In this document: piece by piece, positions 17,906-26,368 of the stretch | Layout of the letters: each line of letters begins with the position of its first letter | Numbering within the stretch: the first letter of the stretch is position 1 | Source of the DNA: Microbacterium allomyrinae | GTDB lineage: Bacteria; Actinomycetota; Actinomycetes; Actinomycetales; Microbacteriaceae | Direction: 5' to 3' | Assembly: GCF_020682705.1 (NCBI RefSeq) | Contig: NZ_JAGTTN010000003.1 | Location: 124,001-188,000 of the forward strand | Length of the DNA stretch: 64,000 nucleotides | Notes under the pieces: generated by a model | What the model was told of the DNA's origin: nothing | Databases searched by the model: none | What the model saw: only the letters and a program-made list of their open reading frames with translations | Made by a program: the position numbers and the translations under genes

Positions 17906-19261
17906 TTACTTCGAGACGAGGTCGAGCGTGAGAGTGGAGTTGTACGTGCCGCGCACTGCGTCGATCGGAGCCTTGAACGTCAGGTCGGCGTTGAAGTGAG
18001 CGCCCTCCTCCGCGGTGGAGGAGCCGGCGGCCCCCTCGACCAGGACGCCGAAGCTTCCCTCACCGGCGAGCTTGGCCGCACCGAGCGTGACGCCGGTCTG
18101 GATGCCACCGGCTGCCGCCGGAGCGTAGCCGAGGGCCGTGGCGGGGATGCTGCCGGCACCGGTGAAGTTCGCGACCGTGGTGTTGACGCTCCAGCCGAGC
18201 AGTTCGTCGCGGTCATCGATCACCGAGAACTGGCCCAGCGCGACCGGCGTGGTGGTCTTGTTGCGACGGACGTCTCCGAGGTCGACGTTGAGGCTGGCCG
18301 GCGCCACGAGCTCGAAACGGTTCGAGGCGGTGACCTCGGCCGTCAGGGTGCTCGTCGACGACGTGCTGACCGTCTGCGTGAGTGTGAACGAGTCCCACGA
18401 CAGGCCGGTGTAGTCGCTCTGCGAGAACCAGAGCTTCGTAGCCTGGTTGTACGCGACTGCCGTCGCGTCGATCGTGCCCGCGCCGTTCGCGTCGAGTGAC
18501 ACGGTGCCGGCGAGGCCGGCGGGGAACGACCCGTAGGTCAGCGTCTGGTTGGCAGCCGCCGCGCCCGCGTTCACCGCGAGCACCTTGCTGTCGACCGTCT
18601 CGGTCACGAGGGCGGTGTTCTGCAGACCTGCGGTGAGGTCCGCCTCGACCGGAGCGGTCGGGCCCGAGGGCACGTCGTACGTGATCGGCTCATAGGTGTA
18701 GGTGTCGTCCGCCGCGTTGACGTGGACGGTGCGGTACACCGTGCCCACCGGCGTCACGCCGGCGTTCGTGGTGTACGCGATGCCGACCAGCCAGTCGCCG
18801 CCTTCGGTGAACACCGTGTCGATGCCACCGTTGTTGCCCGATGCGAGGTCGCCGAGGGTCAGGTTCGGAGTGAGGGTGCCGCCGTTGGGGCCTGCTGCCG
18901 AGTCCGGCAGGTAGGCGCGCCAGCTGCCGGTGCCGCCATTCAGTTCGCTCGGCTTGGCGATGAACTTCCAGACCTGGTCCCACGAGCCGGGCGCAGCGTA
19001 GTCATCGGGGTCGATCTCCGACAGGTAGTCCACGTTGTCGGTCGCGCCGAAGACGTACTGGGTGCGGTCGAAGACCTTGCCCGGCGCCTCGGCGAGCTCG
19101 GCATTCTCATCGAAGATGTAGAACGTGCCCGGCGAGCCGTTCGGCTGCGGGTTCGCGATCGGGTCTCCGGGGGCGGCGTTCGCGGCGGCGGCGCCGCCGC
19201 CGACGAGCGCGAGAGCGATGGCGCCGGCGAGCGTCGCCTGCCACTTCTTGCTGATGTTCAT
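17906..19261 (-). CDS. WxL-like secreted surface protein
   Basis: Protein of 451 residues from ATG 19261, with AAAAGGA just upstream as ribosome site. A signal peptide ends near AANAAPGD. The N-terminal half (to about residue 220) is not recognised. An Ig-like segment (about 225-305) has NQTLTYGSFPAGLAG and SLDANGAGTIDATAV. The last 140 residues resemble a WxL wall-binding domain: RFELVAPASLNVDLGDVRRN, then IDDRDELLGWSV, ending STLTLDLVSK. The final WxL motif is changed to LxL. Both C-terminal segments are shared with the PstS-WxL fusion at 11484-13451. Strong hairpins on both sides suggest it is expressed as its own unit. Confidence 0.78.
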   Translation of the reverse strand: MNISKKWQATLAGAIALALVGGGAAAANAAPGDPIANPQPNGSPGTFYIFDENAELAEAPGKVFDRTQYVFGATDNVDYLSEIDPDDYAAPGSWDQVWKFIAKPSELNGGTGSWRAYLPDSAAGPNGGTLTPNLTLGDLASGNNGGIDTVFTEGGDWLVGIAYTTNAGVTPVGTVYRTVHVNAADDTYTYEPITYDVPSGPTAPVEADLTAGLQNTALVTETVDSKVLAVNAGAAAANQTLTYGSFPAGLAGTVSLDANGAGTIDATAVAYNQATKLWFSQSDYTGLSWDSFTLTQTVSTSSTSTLTAEVTASNRFELVAPASLNVDLGDVRRNKTTTPVALGQFSVIDDRDELLGWSVNTTVANFTGAGSIPATALGYAPAAAGGIQTGVTLGAAKLAGEGSFGVLVEGAAGSSTAEEGAHFNADLTFKAPIDAVRGTYNSTLTLDLVSK

Positions 19262-19393
19262 TGCATTCCTTTTCAGTCTGATCGATGTACTGCTGAAGAG
19301 ATGTCGCGCAAAGAGGTGTACGGATGTTCCGAGGTGCTGCCTGTCACGGCTGCACGTCCGCGGCTTCGCCGCGGGAGGGGCCGCTCGGTCGGC

Positions 19394-19429
19394 TGTGGGT
19401 GCTCGGCGGCCTTCCGCCGAGCACCCACA
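19394..19429 (-). terminator. Strong hairpin after the 374-residue binding-protein gene
   Basis: Arms 19394-19409 and 19414-19429 are perfectly complementary over 16 bases with a 4-base loop. It starts 5 bases after the stop at 19434. A second, smaller hairpin follows (19368-19374 with 19378-19384). There is no U tract, as is common in actinobacteria. Confidence 0.75.
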
Positions 19430-19433
19430 CGTC

Positions 19434-20558
19434 TCAACCGAGGGCGGCGCGGAACGGGGTCGTGCTCTGCGGTGCGAGGAAGCCGAACTTCTTCTTCACC
19501 GAACCGGCCTGACCGGGCAGCGTGCTCTGCGTGTTGCCGAGCTTGGCGGTCGCGTTGCTGACGAGGTTGGCGAGGTTCGGGTCGAACTTCGCGTCGCCGG
19601 CGGTGACACGCGCGTTCTCGACGATGATGTACGTGTCGCGGCCCCAGGTGCTGTTGGAGTAGAACGCGGCGTTGGGGACCATCGCGGTACCCGTGCCCGT
19701 GACGGGCGATACTCCGGCGATCGGCGAGCCGATCTTGACGCCCGTACCCCGGCGGTCGACACCCGCGCCGGTGTTCTGCGCGACCCACTGCGCCGCCGAC
19801 ATCGGGGTGACCGCGTTCGCCGGGAACGGCGTGGCGGGGTTGGCGAGGCTGTTCGTGTCGTGCTCCTGGCCGACCTGCACGCAACCGCCTTCGGAGACCT
19901 CCAGAAGGGTCGCCTCGGTGACGCCGATCTTCGCGATGAAGTCCTTGCGCGTGCCGGATCCGGCCTGCGGGATCACTGGGGTGACGGTGACGCCGCCGAC
20001 CTGGGTGATCGTGCACTCGAAGAGCCCCTTGAGAGTGGCCTGGTCGATGTTGTCGAAGGCGGCGTTGGCGCCGCCCGAGTGCGCGTACGAGAGTGCGTCG
20101 CGGCCGAACGGGATGTAGAGCAGCGGACCGTTGGCGACCGTGCTCGCACCCGACGAGGAACGGGCGACGTCGACCTGGTTGGTGATCGTCACGTTCGTCG
20201 GAGAACCGATCGTCGCCGAGGTGAAGGGGGCGCCATCGATCGAACGGCTGAGCGCCTTCACGCCGTCGCCCGACCCGTTCGGACGACCGAAGCGGGCGCC
20301 GCCGGACTTGGTCTGGATGGTGACGGATCCGGTCGCGTCGAACGACGAAGCGAACTGACCGTTCGCGAGCGAGCGCACATTGCCGCCAGAGATGCTCGTG
20401 CCGTTCGTCAGCGCGTTCATCACGTCCTGCAGCGTGTCCGAGCCGACGACGACGGGGCCGTTGGCAACGGGCTCGGCGTAGGCCGCGGGGGCGGTCACGA
20501 AGAGCGTGGCAGCGAGGCCGAGCGCGGCACTCGCTGCGATAACCTTCTTCTTGTTCAC
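19434..20558 (-). CDS. Secreted PBP-like substrate-binding domain protein
   Basis: Protein of 374 residues from GTG 20558. The ribosome site AAGGAAAG a few bases upstream chooses this start over the longer frame to 20726. A Lys-rich signal peptide (NKKKVIAASAALGLAAT) ends near AYAEPV with no lipobox. The mature part has a periplasmic-binding-protein-like pattern: VVVGSDTLQDVMNAL, later VARSSSGAS, DALSYAHSGGAN, and PQAGSGTRKDFIAKIG, which resembles the ligand loop of PstS. No membrane helix or WxL-like domain is present, so it may be free or held by partners. The ligand is unknown. Confidence 0.8.
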   Translation of the reverse strand: MNKKKVIAASAALGLAATLFVTAPAAYAEPVANGPVVVGSDTLQDVMNALTNGTSISGGNVRSLANGQFASSFDATGSVTIQTKSGGARFGRPNGSGDGVKALSRSIDGAPFTSATIGSPTNVTITNQVDVARSSSGASTVANGPLLYIPFGRDALSYAHSGGANAAFDNIDQATLKGLFECTITQVGGVTVTPVIPQAGSGTRKDFIAKIGVTEATLLEVSEGGCVQVGQEHDTNSLANPATPFPANAVTPMSAAQWVAQNTGAGVDRRGTGVKIGSPIAGVSPVTGTGTAMVPNAAFYSNSTWGRDTYIIVENARVTAGDAKFDPNLANLVSNATAKLGNTQSTLPGQAGSVKKKFGFLAPQSTTPFRAALG

Positions 20559-20738
20559 AGCTTTCCTTTTCTCATGAGGACGGGCGTGACAACCGCCGCT
20601 CGGCTGAGCGGCGGCTTGGCGGCTTCCTGGCAGGGGGCCGCCAAGTCTCTGGGCGAGTTCCGGGTGGTCTCTTACCCTTTGCTCAGGTTCACCGCCGCAG
20701 GTGAACGGAGCGGACCAGTCGGGCAAAGGACCGCTGTA

Positions 20739-20752
20739 CCGCAGCTTTGCGG
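20739..20752 (-). terminator. Small hairpin after the 897-residue gene
   Basis: CCGCA (20739-20743) and TGCGG (20748-20752) flank a 4-base loop, 6 bases after the stop at 20758. A second dyad, GTTCACC/GGTGAAC (20687-20706), follows. Together they suggest that transcription is broken or processed before the next gene, though neither has a U tract. Confidence 0.4.
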
Positions 20753-20757
20753 CAGAA

Positions 20758-23451
20758 TCACGCTCTCCTCCGGATGCGAGTGAGCACCGGTACGCAGAGC
20801 GCCGCAGTCAGACCCGCGGCGATTCCGATCGGCACCGCCGCGGCGATCGGGCCGACCTCGGGATCGTCGGCCGTCGCGGCGCCGGTCAGCGCCCCCGCAG
20901 CCACGCCCGTGGCGACGGGCTCGGTCGCGGCCGGTGCCGCCGAGCCGGACTGCGGGGTGACGGGCGGCGCCGGAGCCGCGCGGTTGCCGGTGCCCGTCGC
21001 CGCGCCACCCGTCGACGAACCTCCGGAGCCGCCGGCGGCAGGAGGCGTCACGGGCAGCTCTCCCCCGCGTTCGATCGTGTCGGCGGCCACGAGCGCCTGC
21101 GCCACCCATGGCTGCGGCAGCGGCGCGTAGCCCGGTGGCAGCTGCCCGATATCCGTGCCCGCGTCCTGCCCCTCCGACGCGGCGTAGCGGATCAGGTCGG
21201 CGTACACCGCGCGCAGCTCTTCGTCGCTCTGCTTCGGATTCAGCGCCGCGTACACCGGCATGGTGAGGGGGTACGCGGTGGTGGCCGCCTTCGCGGCATC
21301 GCTGGAGAAGGAGTATTCCACGACCTTCGGCTGCGCCGCGGTGGCCGTCATCGCCGCCGCGGCGGCGGCCATGCCCTCGCGCGTCGGCGCGACGAACTGT
21401 CCCGCCGGATTTCGCAGTGCAGCGGTCACGGTCTGGTAGAGCTCGGCGGCGGGAGCGGTTGTGACACCGATCACCTTCTGGCTGCCGAAGAGTTCGCGCA
21501 CCGATTTGCCGAACTTGGGCGGCGTGGAGAACTTGTCCCAGGCGCCCAGGATGAGGCCGTCGCCCCGGAGCACCTGATAGGCGCCATCCGCGAAGCTGTG
21601 CGTGAACGGCCGCCACGTGACGAGGTAGATCGGGCCGGATCCGCCCGAGGGATCCGTCACGGTCGTATCGAGCTTCAGGATGGGGTCGGCCTTGGGGAAC
21701 GTGTCGACGGGAAGAACCATCCCGACGCCGTTGCTGTTCTTCTCGGGATTCGTGGAATACCAGGGGTTGACGATCATGCCCTGCTCGTCGGGTTCACCAT
21801 CGAGCCAGGCTCGGGCCGCAGCGTCGGACAGCACGTACTCCCAGAGCCGGTACGCGATGTCGGAGCGGCCCGTCGGTGTCAGCGCATCGGCGACCGACGC
21901 CCCGATGATGATCTGCTTCGACCACTCCGGGTCGTTGATCGCGCGGAACTCCTCGTCCTGCACGATCGTGCGGGGATTCTTGCCGGGGTCGGCGAAGCTC
22001 TTGTAGCCGATGTGGGACTTGTCGGCGCCGTTGGGCAGCGAATCGACGTACGAGGCGGTCAGCAGCTTCGCCACCAGCCTCGGTGTGAGCTTCAGCTCCG
22101 TCATCGGAAGACCCGATCGCGCCTTCTCCTCGGCAGAGGCCTCTTGCGGATGCGGCTGCCGGTCGATCGAGAACGAAATCGCCAGCCCCGACAGTGCCAC
22201 GGGCGCGTACGTCACCGGATCGGGGGCGTCGCCGATGCGCTCCACATCGAGCGGGCGCGACGTGAACGCCAGGGGGCTCGGGTCCGTCCCGGCTGCCCGG
22301 GTCACGGCGTCGGCCTCATTGCCCTCGCTGAGCACGAACGGCGAGCCGTTCTCGCCCTGGCAGAGCTCCGGCTGCCACGAGGCGATGGCGCTGGCGACGA
22401 GTTCGCTGCCTGCGAGCTGACGCTCCGCCGCGCCGAGCTGGCAGCGCACACCGAGCGGTTTGAACTCCAGTTTGACCGCCACGTGGTGCTCCCACGCATC
22501 CCACCACAGCCCCGAACGGGTGATCTCGCTCGACCCCGAGTCCCCCTGGCCGCGGGGGATGATCACGAGCCAGCACGACTGGCCGACCACGCTGCCGCCC
22601 GTCTGGGTCACGGGGGACCCGCATCCGAGCGCCGTGGACTGCATGTTGGTCTGCACCTCGAAGGGCACCGATCCCGATCCGTCGGCGCCGGCTCCGGCCC
22701 ACTTGACCTCGTTCGTCGTATAGGCGGTGAAGAACTGGTTGGTGTTGAGGTCGACGAAATCCGCACCGGTCTTCTGCACCGTCTTGCCCGCGGCATCCGT
22801 CGTGAGGTTGTTCAGCACGCGGTCGGCCGGCGCCGTCTTCTCGTCGACGGCGCCCGCGGAGTTCACCGCGACGAAAGGGATGCCGGTATAGGTCGGCGCG
22901 AAGAAGCTCGAGCTCACGTGGGTGTAGGGCAGGTCTTCGTCGGCGACGTCGTCGGCCTCGGTGGTGCCGTCGCGGTAGGTGCCGGCGCCGAGGGTTCCGC
23001 CGTACTGGCAGGTACGTCGATCGGGATGACCCGGGTTGTCGGGGTCCTCGCCCCAGCACTGCGCGATCTGGAGGAAGTTGGTGCCGCCCACGGTGCTGGA
23101 CGGGCGCTCCGACTGCGTGCCCCCGGTCCAGCTCACCTGGATGCCCTGCGACACCAGGTCCTTGGTCTGCGAGATCGTGACCTCGAGGTCGGGGAAGGGC
23201 GCATCGTCGGGCTCGAGAGCGTCGTCGCGGTTGGTGAGGGTCACCGCGCTCGAGGTGAGTTCGTCGCCGGTGGCAGCCGCGGCGGGATCGGCAGCGAGCA
23301 CGGCGCTGCCGGCGCCGACGAGCGACGCCACGAGAAAGCCGACCGCCAGTCCGGCGATCGTCGCGCGACCCCATTCCGAGCGAGGCATCACCGCACGTCT
23401 CGACGCACTCCCCCGGCTCGATGACCGAGCGCTCAGCGACCGCCGGGTCAT
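20758..23451 (-). CDS. Large PBP-like surface protein with C-terminal membrane anchor
   Basis: Protein of 897 residues, one of the largest in the window. A basic N-terminus and signal sequence (TIAGLAVGFLVASLVGAGSA) are followed by a long extracellular part. Its central and C-terminal sections have PstS-like traits (LKLTPRLVAKLLTASYVDSL; AATTAYPLTMPVYAALNP). Several cysteines (CWGEDPDN, RTCQYGG, ALGCGSP, QSCWLV) could form disulfides. A Gly/Ala/Pro/Thr-rich linker leads to a single helix (AAAVPIGIAAGLTAALCVPV) and a basic tail. ATG 23451 overlaps the stop of the PstS-like gene before it (ATGA). Its function is unknown; shared architecture suggests a ligand-capture or scaffold role. Confidence 0.8.
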   Translation of the reverse strand: MTRRSLSARSSSRGSASRRAVMPRSEWGRATIAGLAVGFLVASLVGAGSAVLAADPAAAATGDELTSSAVTLTNRDDALEPDDAPFPDLEVTISQTKDLVSQGIQVSWTGGTQSERPSSTVGGTNFLQIAQCWGEDPDNPGHPDRRTCQYGGTLGAGTYRDGTTEADDVADEDLPYTHVSSSFFAPTYTGIPFVAVNSAGAVDEKTAPADRVLNNLTTDAAGKTVQKTGADFVDLNTNQFFTAYTTNEVKWAGAGADGSGSVPFEVQTNMQSTALGCGSPVTQTGGSVVGQSCWLVIIPRGQGDSGSSEITRSGLWWDAWEHHVAVKLEFKPLGVRCQLGAAERQLAGSELVASAIASWQPELCQGENGSPFVLSEGNEADAVTRAAGTDPSPLAFTSRPLDVERIGDAPDPVTYAPVALSGLAISFSIDRQPHPQEASAEEKARSGLPMTELKLTPRLVAKLLTASYVDSLPNGADKSHIGYKSFADPGKNPRTIVQDEEFRAINDPEWSKQIIIGASVADALTPTGRSDIAYRLWEYVLSDAAARAWLDGEPDEQGMIVNPWYSTNPEKNSNGVGMVLPVDTFPKADPILKLDTTVTDPSGGSGPIYLVTWRPFTHSFADGAYQVLRGDGLILGAWDKFSTPPKFGKSVRELFGSQKVIGVTTAPAAELYQTVTAALRNPAGQFVAPTREGMAAAAAAMTATAAQPKVVEYSFSSDAAKAATTAYPLTMPVYAALNPKQSDEELRAVYADLIRYAASEGQDAGTDIGQLPPGYAPLPQPWVAQALVAADTIERGGELPVTPPAAGGSGGSSTGGAATGTGNRAAPAPPVTPQSGSAAPAATEPVATGVAAGALTGAATADDPEVGPIAAAVPIGIAAGLTAALCVPVLTRIRRRA

Positions 23452-25028
23452 CGGGTGGCCTTGCGGCGAATGCGCGGAGACAGCACCGGAGGAACCGCCA
23501 CGACCGCGATCAGCAGCACCACCGCGGCGAGCATCACCGTCTGCTGCCAGCCCCAGCCCTCGTCGTCCAGCGTGAACGGCGACGACGCGGCGACACCCGC
23601 CACGGCGCCGTCACCGCCCGAGATGAGGTTTCCCTCCGAGTCGTACACCGCGGCCGCGCTGTCCCCGGCTGCGGCTGCTGCAGCGGCGTCTCCGCCCGCC
23701 GCGGCGCCCCCGGCCCCACCCGTTCCGCCGGCCGCGCCGGCAGCCGCGCCTCCCGTGCCCGACCCGGTGACCGGCGTCTCGCCCGGCGCGCCCGCCGTGC
23801 CGGTCGTGCACTGGTTCGGGCCGCGTTTGTCGCAGTCCGCGGGCTGCTTCGCCGTGAGGGCGAGTTGGTTGCTGCTCTCGTCGTCACCCGGCTTGAACGT
23901 GGGGTTGTTGCACTTGTTCAGATCGCGATTGGCGGCGCCGGCACCGGGGATGCGCGCGATCTGGTCGAATCCCGCGCGCACGAGGTTCATCGGGAGCGGG
24001 GAATAGCCGAGGTCCTCGGCCTGCTGCTGGCCTTCGCACAGCATGTAGCTGGCGAACGTGCCGAGCGTCTGGCCCTTCGCCTCGGTGAAGACGCCGCCCA
24101 CCTCGGTCGGGACGATCATGTACGAATAGCTCGACAGCGGATACGTCCGCCTGTCGCCGTTCGCGTACACCTCGTCGAGGATCTGCGTCAGGTCGCCGTT
24201 GATCCTGGCGTACTGCAGGGCGACGGCGACCGAGTCGGCCGTCGGCTCGACGTAGTAGTCCTGCGAGTTCAGCACCTTCGCCACCGGAAAGCCCGCCTCG
24301 AGCGCGTACGAGTACTCGACGTAGGTGATCGCTCCCTCGCCATACCCCTGGCTCACGTAGCCCGCAACGCCCGACGATCCGCTCTGCGCCTTGCCGTTGG
24401 CGGGTGTCGGGAACTGCGATCGCATGCCGTTGCCCCACAGGTCGCCGTGCTGCTTCGACATCCAGAGCGTGAACTGCGCCGACGAACCCGAGCCGTCGGA
24501 GCGCACCACCGGCACGATGGCCTTGTCGGGCATCGCCAGCCCGGGATTGTCGGCCTGCACCTCGGGATCGTTCCACTTCGTGATCGCACCGGTGAAGATC
24601 TTCGTGATCACCGCGCCCGACAGCCGCAGGTTGGTGACCCGCTTGCCACCGATGTTGAGGTGGTACATGAACGCCGTGCCGCCGGCGACGATCGGCATAT
24701 AGGCGAACCCGCGCGGCGGGACCTCGGGCGCCGATCCGTCCTCGGGCTGCGACTGGAAGGGGATCTCGCTCACGGCGAAATCGATCTTGCCGTTGATGTA
24801 GTCGGAGCGGCCCGCGGATGAGCCCACCCCCGAGTAGTTCACCGTCATGCCGTAGTTCGAGGCCACATTTCGACGCCACTGGTCGAGCGCGTTCTGCGAC
24901 CAGGTCGATCCGCTTCCGGTGATCACCTCGTAGGTGACGGCGTGGGCGGGCATCGCGACGCCCAAGACGATCAGCAGCACGCCGAGAGCGGCGATCCAGC
25001 GCGTGGGGCGACGCCTGATCGGGGTCAT
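23448..25028 (-). CDS. PstS-like binding protein with C-terminal membrane anchor
   Basis: Protein of 526 residues. ATG 25028 overlaps the PstA stop. A cleavable signal peptide (ending near AMPAHAVTYEV) has no lipobox Cys. The PstS-type domain covers about residues 30-400: ITGSGSTWSQNALDQW, VNYSGVGSSAGRSDY, FAVSEIPF and ligand loop RSDGSGSSAQFTLW. A Gly/Ala-rich linker (about 430-475) is followed by one helix (TVMLAAVVLLIAVVAVPPVL) and a basic end. Normal Gram-positive PstS proteins are lipoproteins, so the C-terminal anchor is unusual. It is encoded directly after PstC and PstA and is the likeliest partner of that permease. Confidence 0.87.
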   Translation of the reverse strand: MTPIRRRPTRWIAALGVLLIVLGVAMPAHAVTYEVITGSGSTWSQNALDQWRRNVASNYGMTVNYSGVGSSAGRSDYINGKIDFAVSEIPFQSQPEDGSAPEVPPRGFAYMPIVAGGTAFMYHLNIGGKRVTNLRLSGAVITKIFTGAITKWNDPEVQADNPGLAMPDKAIVPVVRSDGSGSSAQFTLWMSKQHGDLWGNGMRSQFPTPANGKAQSGSSGVAGYVSQGYGEGAITYVEYSYALEAGFPVAKVLNSQDYYVEPTADSVAVALQYARINGDLTQILDEVYANGDRRTYPLSSYSYMIVPTEVGGVFTEAKGQTLGTFASYMLCEGQQQAEDLGYSPLPMNLVRAGFDQIARIPGAGAANRDLNKCNNPTFKPGDDESSNQLALTAKQPADCDKRGPNQCTTGTAGAPGETPVTGSGTGGAAAGAAGGTGGAGGAAAGGDAAAAAAAGDSAAAVYDSEGNLISGGDGAVAGVAASSPFTLDDEGWGWQQTVMLAAVVLLIAVVAVPPVLSPRIRRKATR

Positions 25029-26368
25029 TGCGGTTCCTCCTGGGACGGGGTGGATGCCGGGGCGGCGGCTGCGGCATCCGTGTACGTGTCTGCGCGCTCG
25101 AAGCCGAGCCCGCCATAGCCGGTCGTCTCGATGCGGCGCGCCGCGGCACGCTGCTCGGAGCGGACGAGGTCGCGCTGCGACCGCGCGAGCGCCGCCCGGC
25201 GCTGTCGCGGCGACAGGTCGCCGGGGCCGCGCCCTCCGAGGACGCGGGCGATCGCGAAGAGCGTCAGCACGAGCAGCATCAGCACGGCGGCCGTGCCGAA
25301 CCCGCGTGCGATGACGTTCGGCTCGGGCGAGCGCACGAAGTCGAAGACCTGCAGCGGGAGCGAGATCATCGGCCCGTCGAACGGGTTCGTGTTCATCACG
25401 TTGGTGATGCCCGAGGTGAGAAGCACCGGCGAGGTCTCTCCGATCCCGCGGGCGGTGCCGAGGATCACCGCGGTGACCAGGCCTGAGCGGGCCGTGGGCA
25501 GTACGACGTGCCAGATCGTGCGCCACTTGGACGCCCCGAGGGCGTACGAGGCCTCACGCAGGTTGCCGGCGACGAGCCGGAGCACGACGTCGGACGCGCG
25601 GATGATGATGGGGAGCATCATCACGGTGATGGCGAGTGCCGCGGCGAATCCGGAACGCTCGAGACCGAGCCCGATGATGAGGGCCGAGTAGATGAAGAGT
25701 CCCGCGACGATCGAGGGCAGCGCGGTCATCGCATCCACGATCGTGCGCACGAACCGCGCGAACTTCCCGCCCACCTCGTTCAGGAAGAGCGCCGTCACGA
25801 TTCCGAGCGGAATCGAGATGACCAGCGCGATGCCGATCTGAATCAGAGTGCCGACGATCGCGTGCGCGACGCCGCCGACATCGAGGCCGTCGAGCGGCCC
25901 TGCGAATCTCATGTCCTGGAAGAAGAGGTTGACATGCGTCAGCGCGTCCCAGCCGCGGATCATCGTGAAGACGACGACGAACAGCAGGGCGCCGAACAAG
26001 ATGACGCCCGCGCTCAAGAGCACCACCGTCATCACCCGGTCGGTCACTTCGCGTCCGTCGGAGGTGATGCTCACCAGCAGGGCATAGAACGCGAGGAACG
26101 AAAGGAACGCGACGACGACGAAGCCGATGACCCCGGTGAGGGGCGCGATCCAGCCGAACAGCAGACCCGCCAGCGCGAGCGCCGCTGCGGCACTGCCCAG
26201 CAGCGCGTAGCGGTCGTCGAGACGCGCCGAGCGCACCGTCCGGCGCGGACCCGTCGGGATGCCGTCGCGGTCGGGGATGCTCGTGCGAACGGACGTCTCG
26301 ACGACATCGCCCGCGACATCGTCGATCTCGGCGGGAGACGTGACCGTGGGCTCGACGGTGATGGTCAT
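25025..26368 (-). CDS. PstA-type ABC transporter permease
   Basis: Protein of 447 residues from ATG 26368, overlapping the PstC stop by one base (TGATG). About 60 polar residues precede two helices not needed in standard PstA. The permease domain follows with helices and the EAA-type loop (LREASYALGASKWRTIWHVVLPTARSG). A charged tail of about 55 residues (Arg/Ala-rich, ending SQEEPQ) is extra. Standard PstA is about 290-300 residues, so this is an enlarged version. It pairs with PstC to form the channel. Confidence 0.9.
   Translation of the reverse strand: MTITVEPTVTSPAEIDDVAGDVVETSVRTSIPDRDGIPTGPRRTVRSARLDDRYALLGSAAAALALAGLLFGWIAPLTGVIGFVVVAFLSFLAFYALLVSITSDGREVTDRVMTVVLLSAGVILFGALLFVVVFTMIRGWDALTHVNLFFQDMRFAGPLDGLDVGGVAHAIVGTLIQIGIALVISIPLGIVTALFLNEVGGKFARFVRTIVDAMTALPSIVAGLFIYSALIIGLGLERSGFAAALAITVMMLPIIIRASDVVLRLVAGNLREASYALGASKWRTIWHVVLPTARSGLVTAVILGTARGIGETSPVLLTSGITNVMNTNPFDGPMISLPLQVFDFVRSPEPNVIARGFGTAAVLMLLVLTLFAIARVLGGRGPGDLSPRQRRAALARSQRDLVRSEQRAAARRIETTGYGGLGFERADTYTDAAAAAPASTPSQEEPQ

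Noticed and set aside
20701..23424. A 907-residue open frame on the + strand
   Set aside because: It is antisense to the 897-residue surface protein, which has a signal peptide, anchor and coupled start. The antisense frame has no domain.
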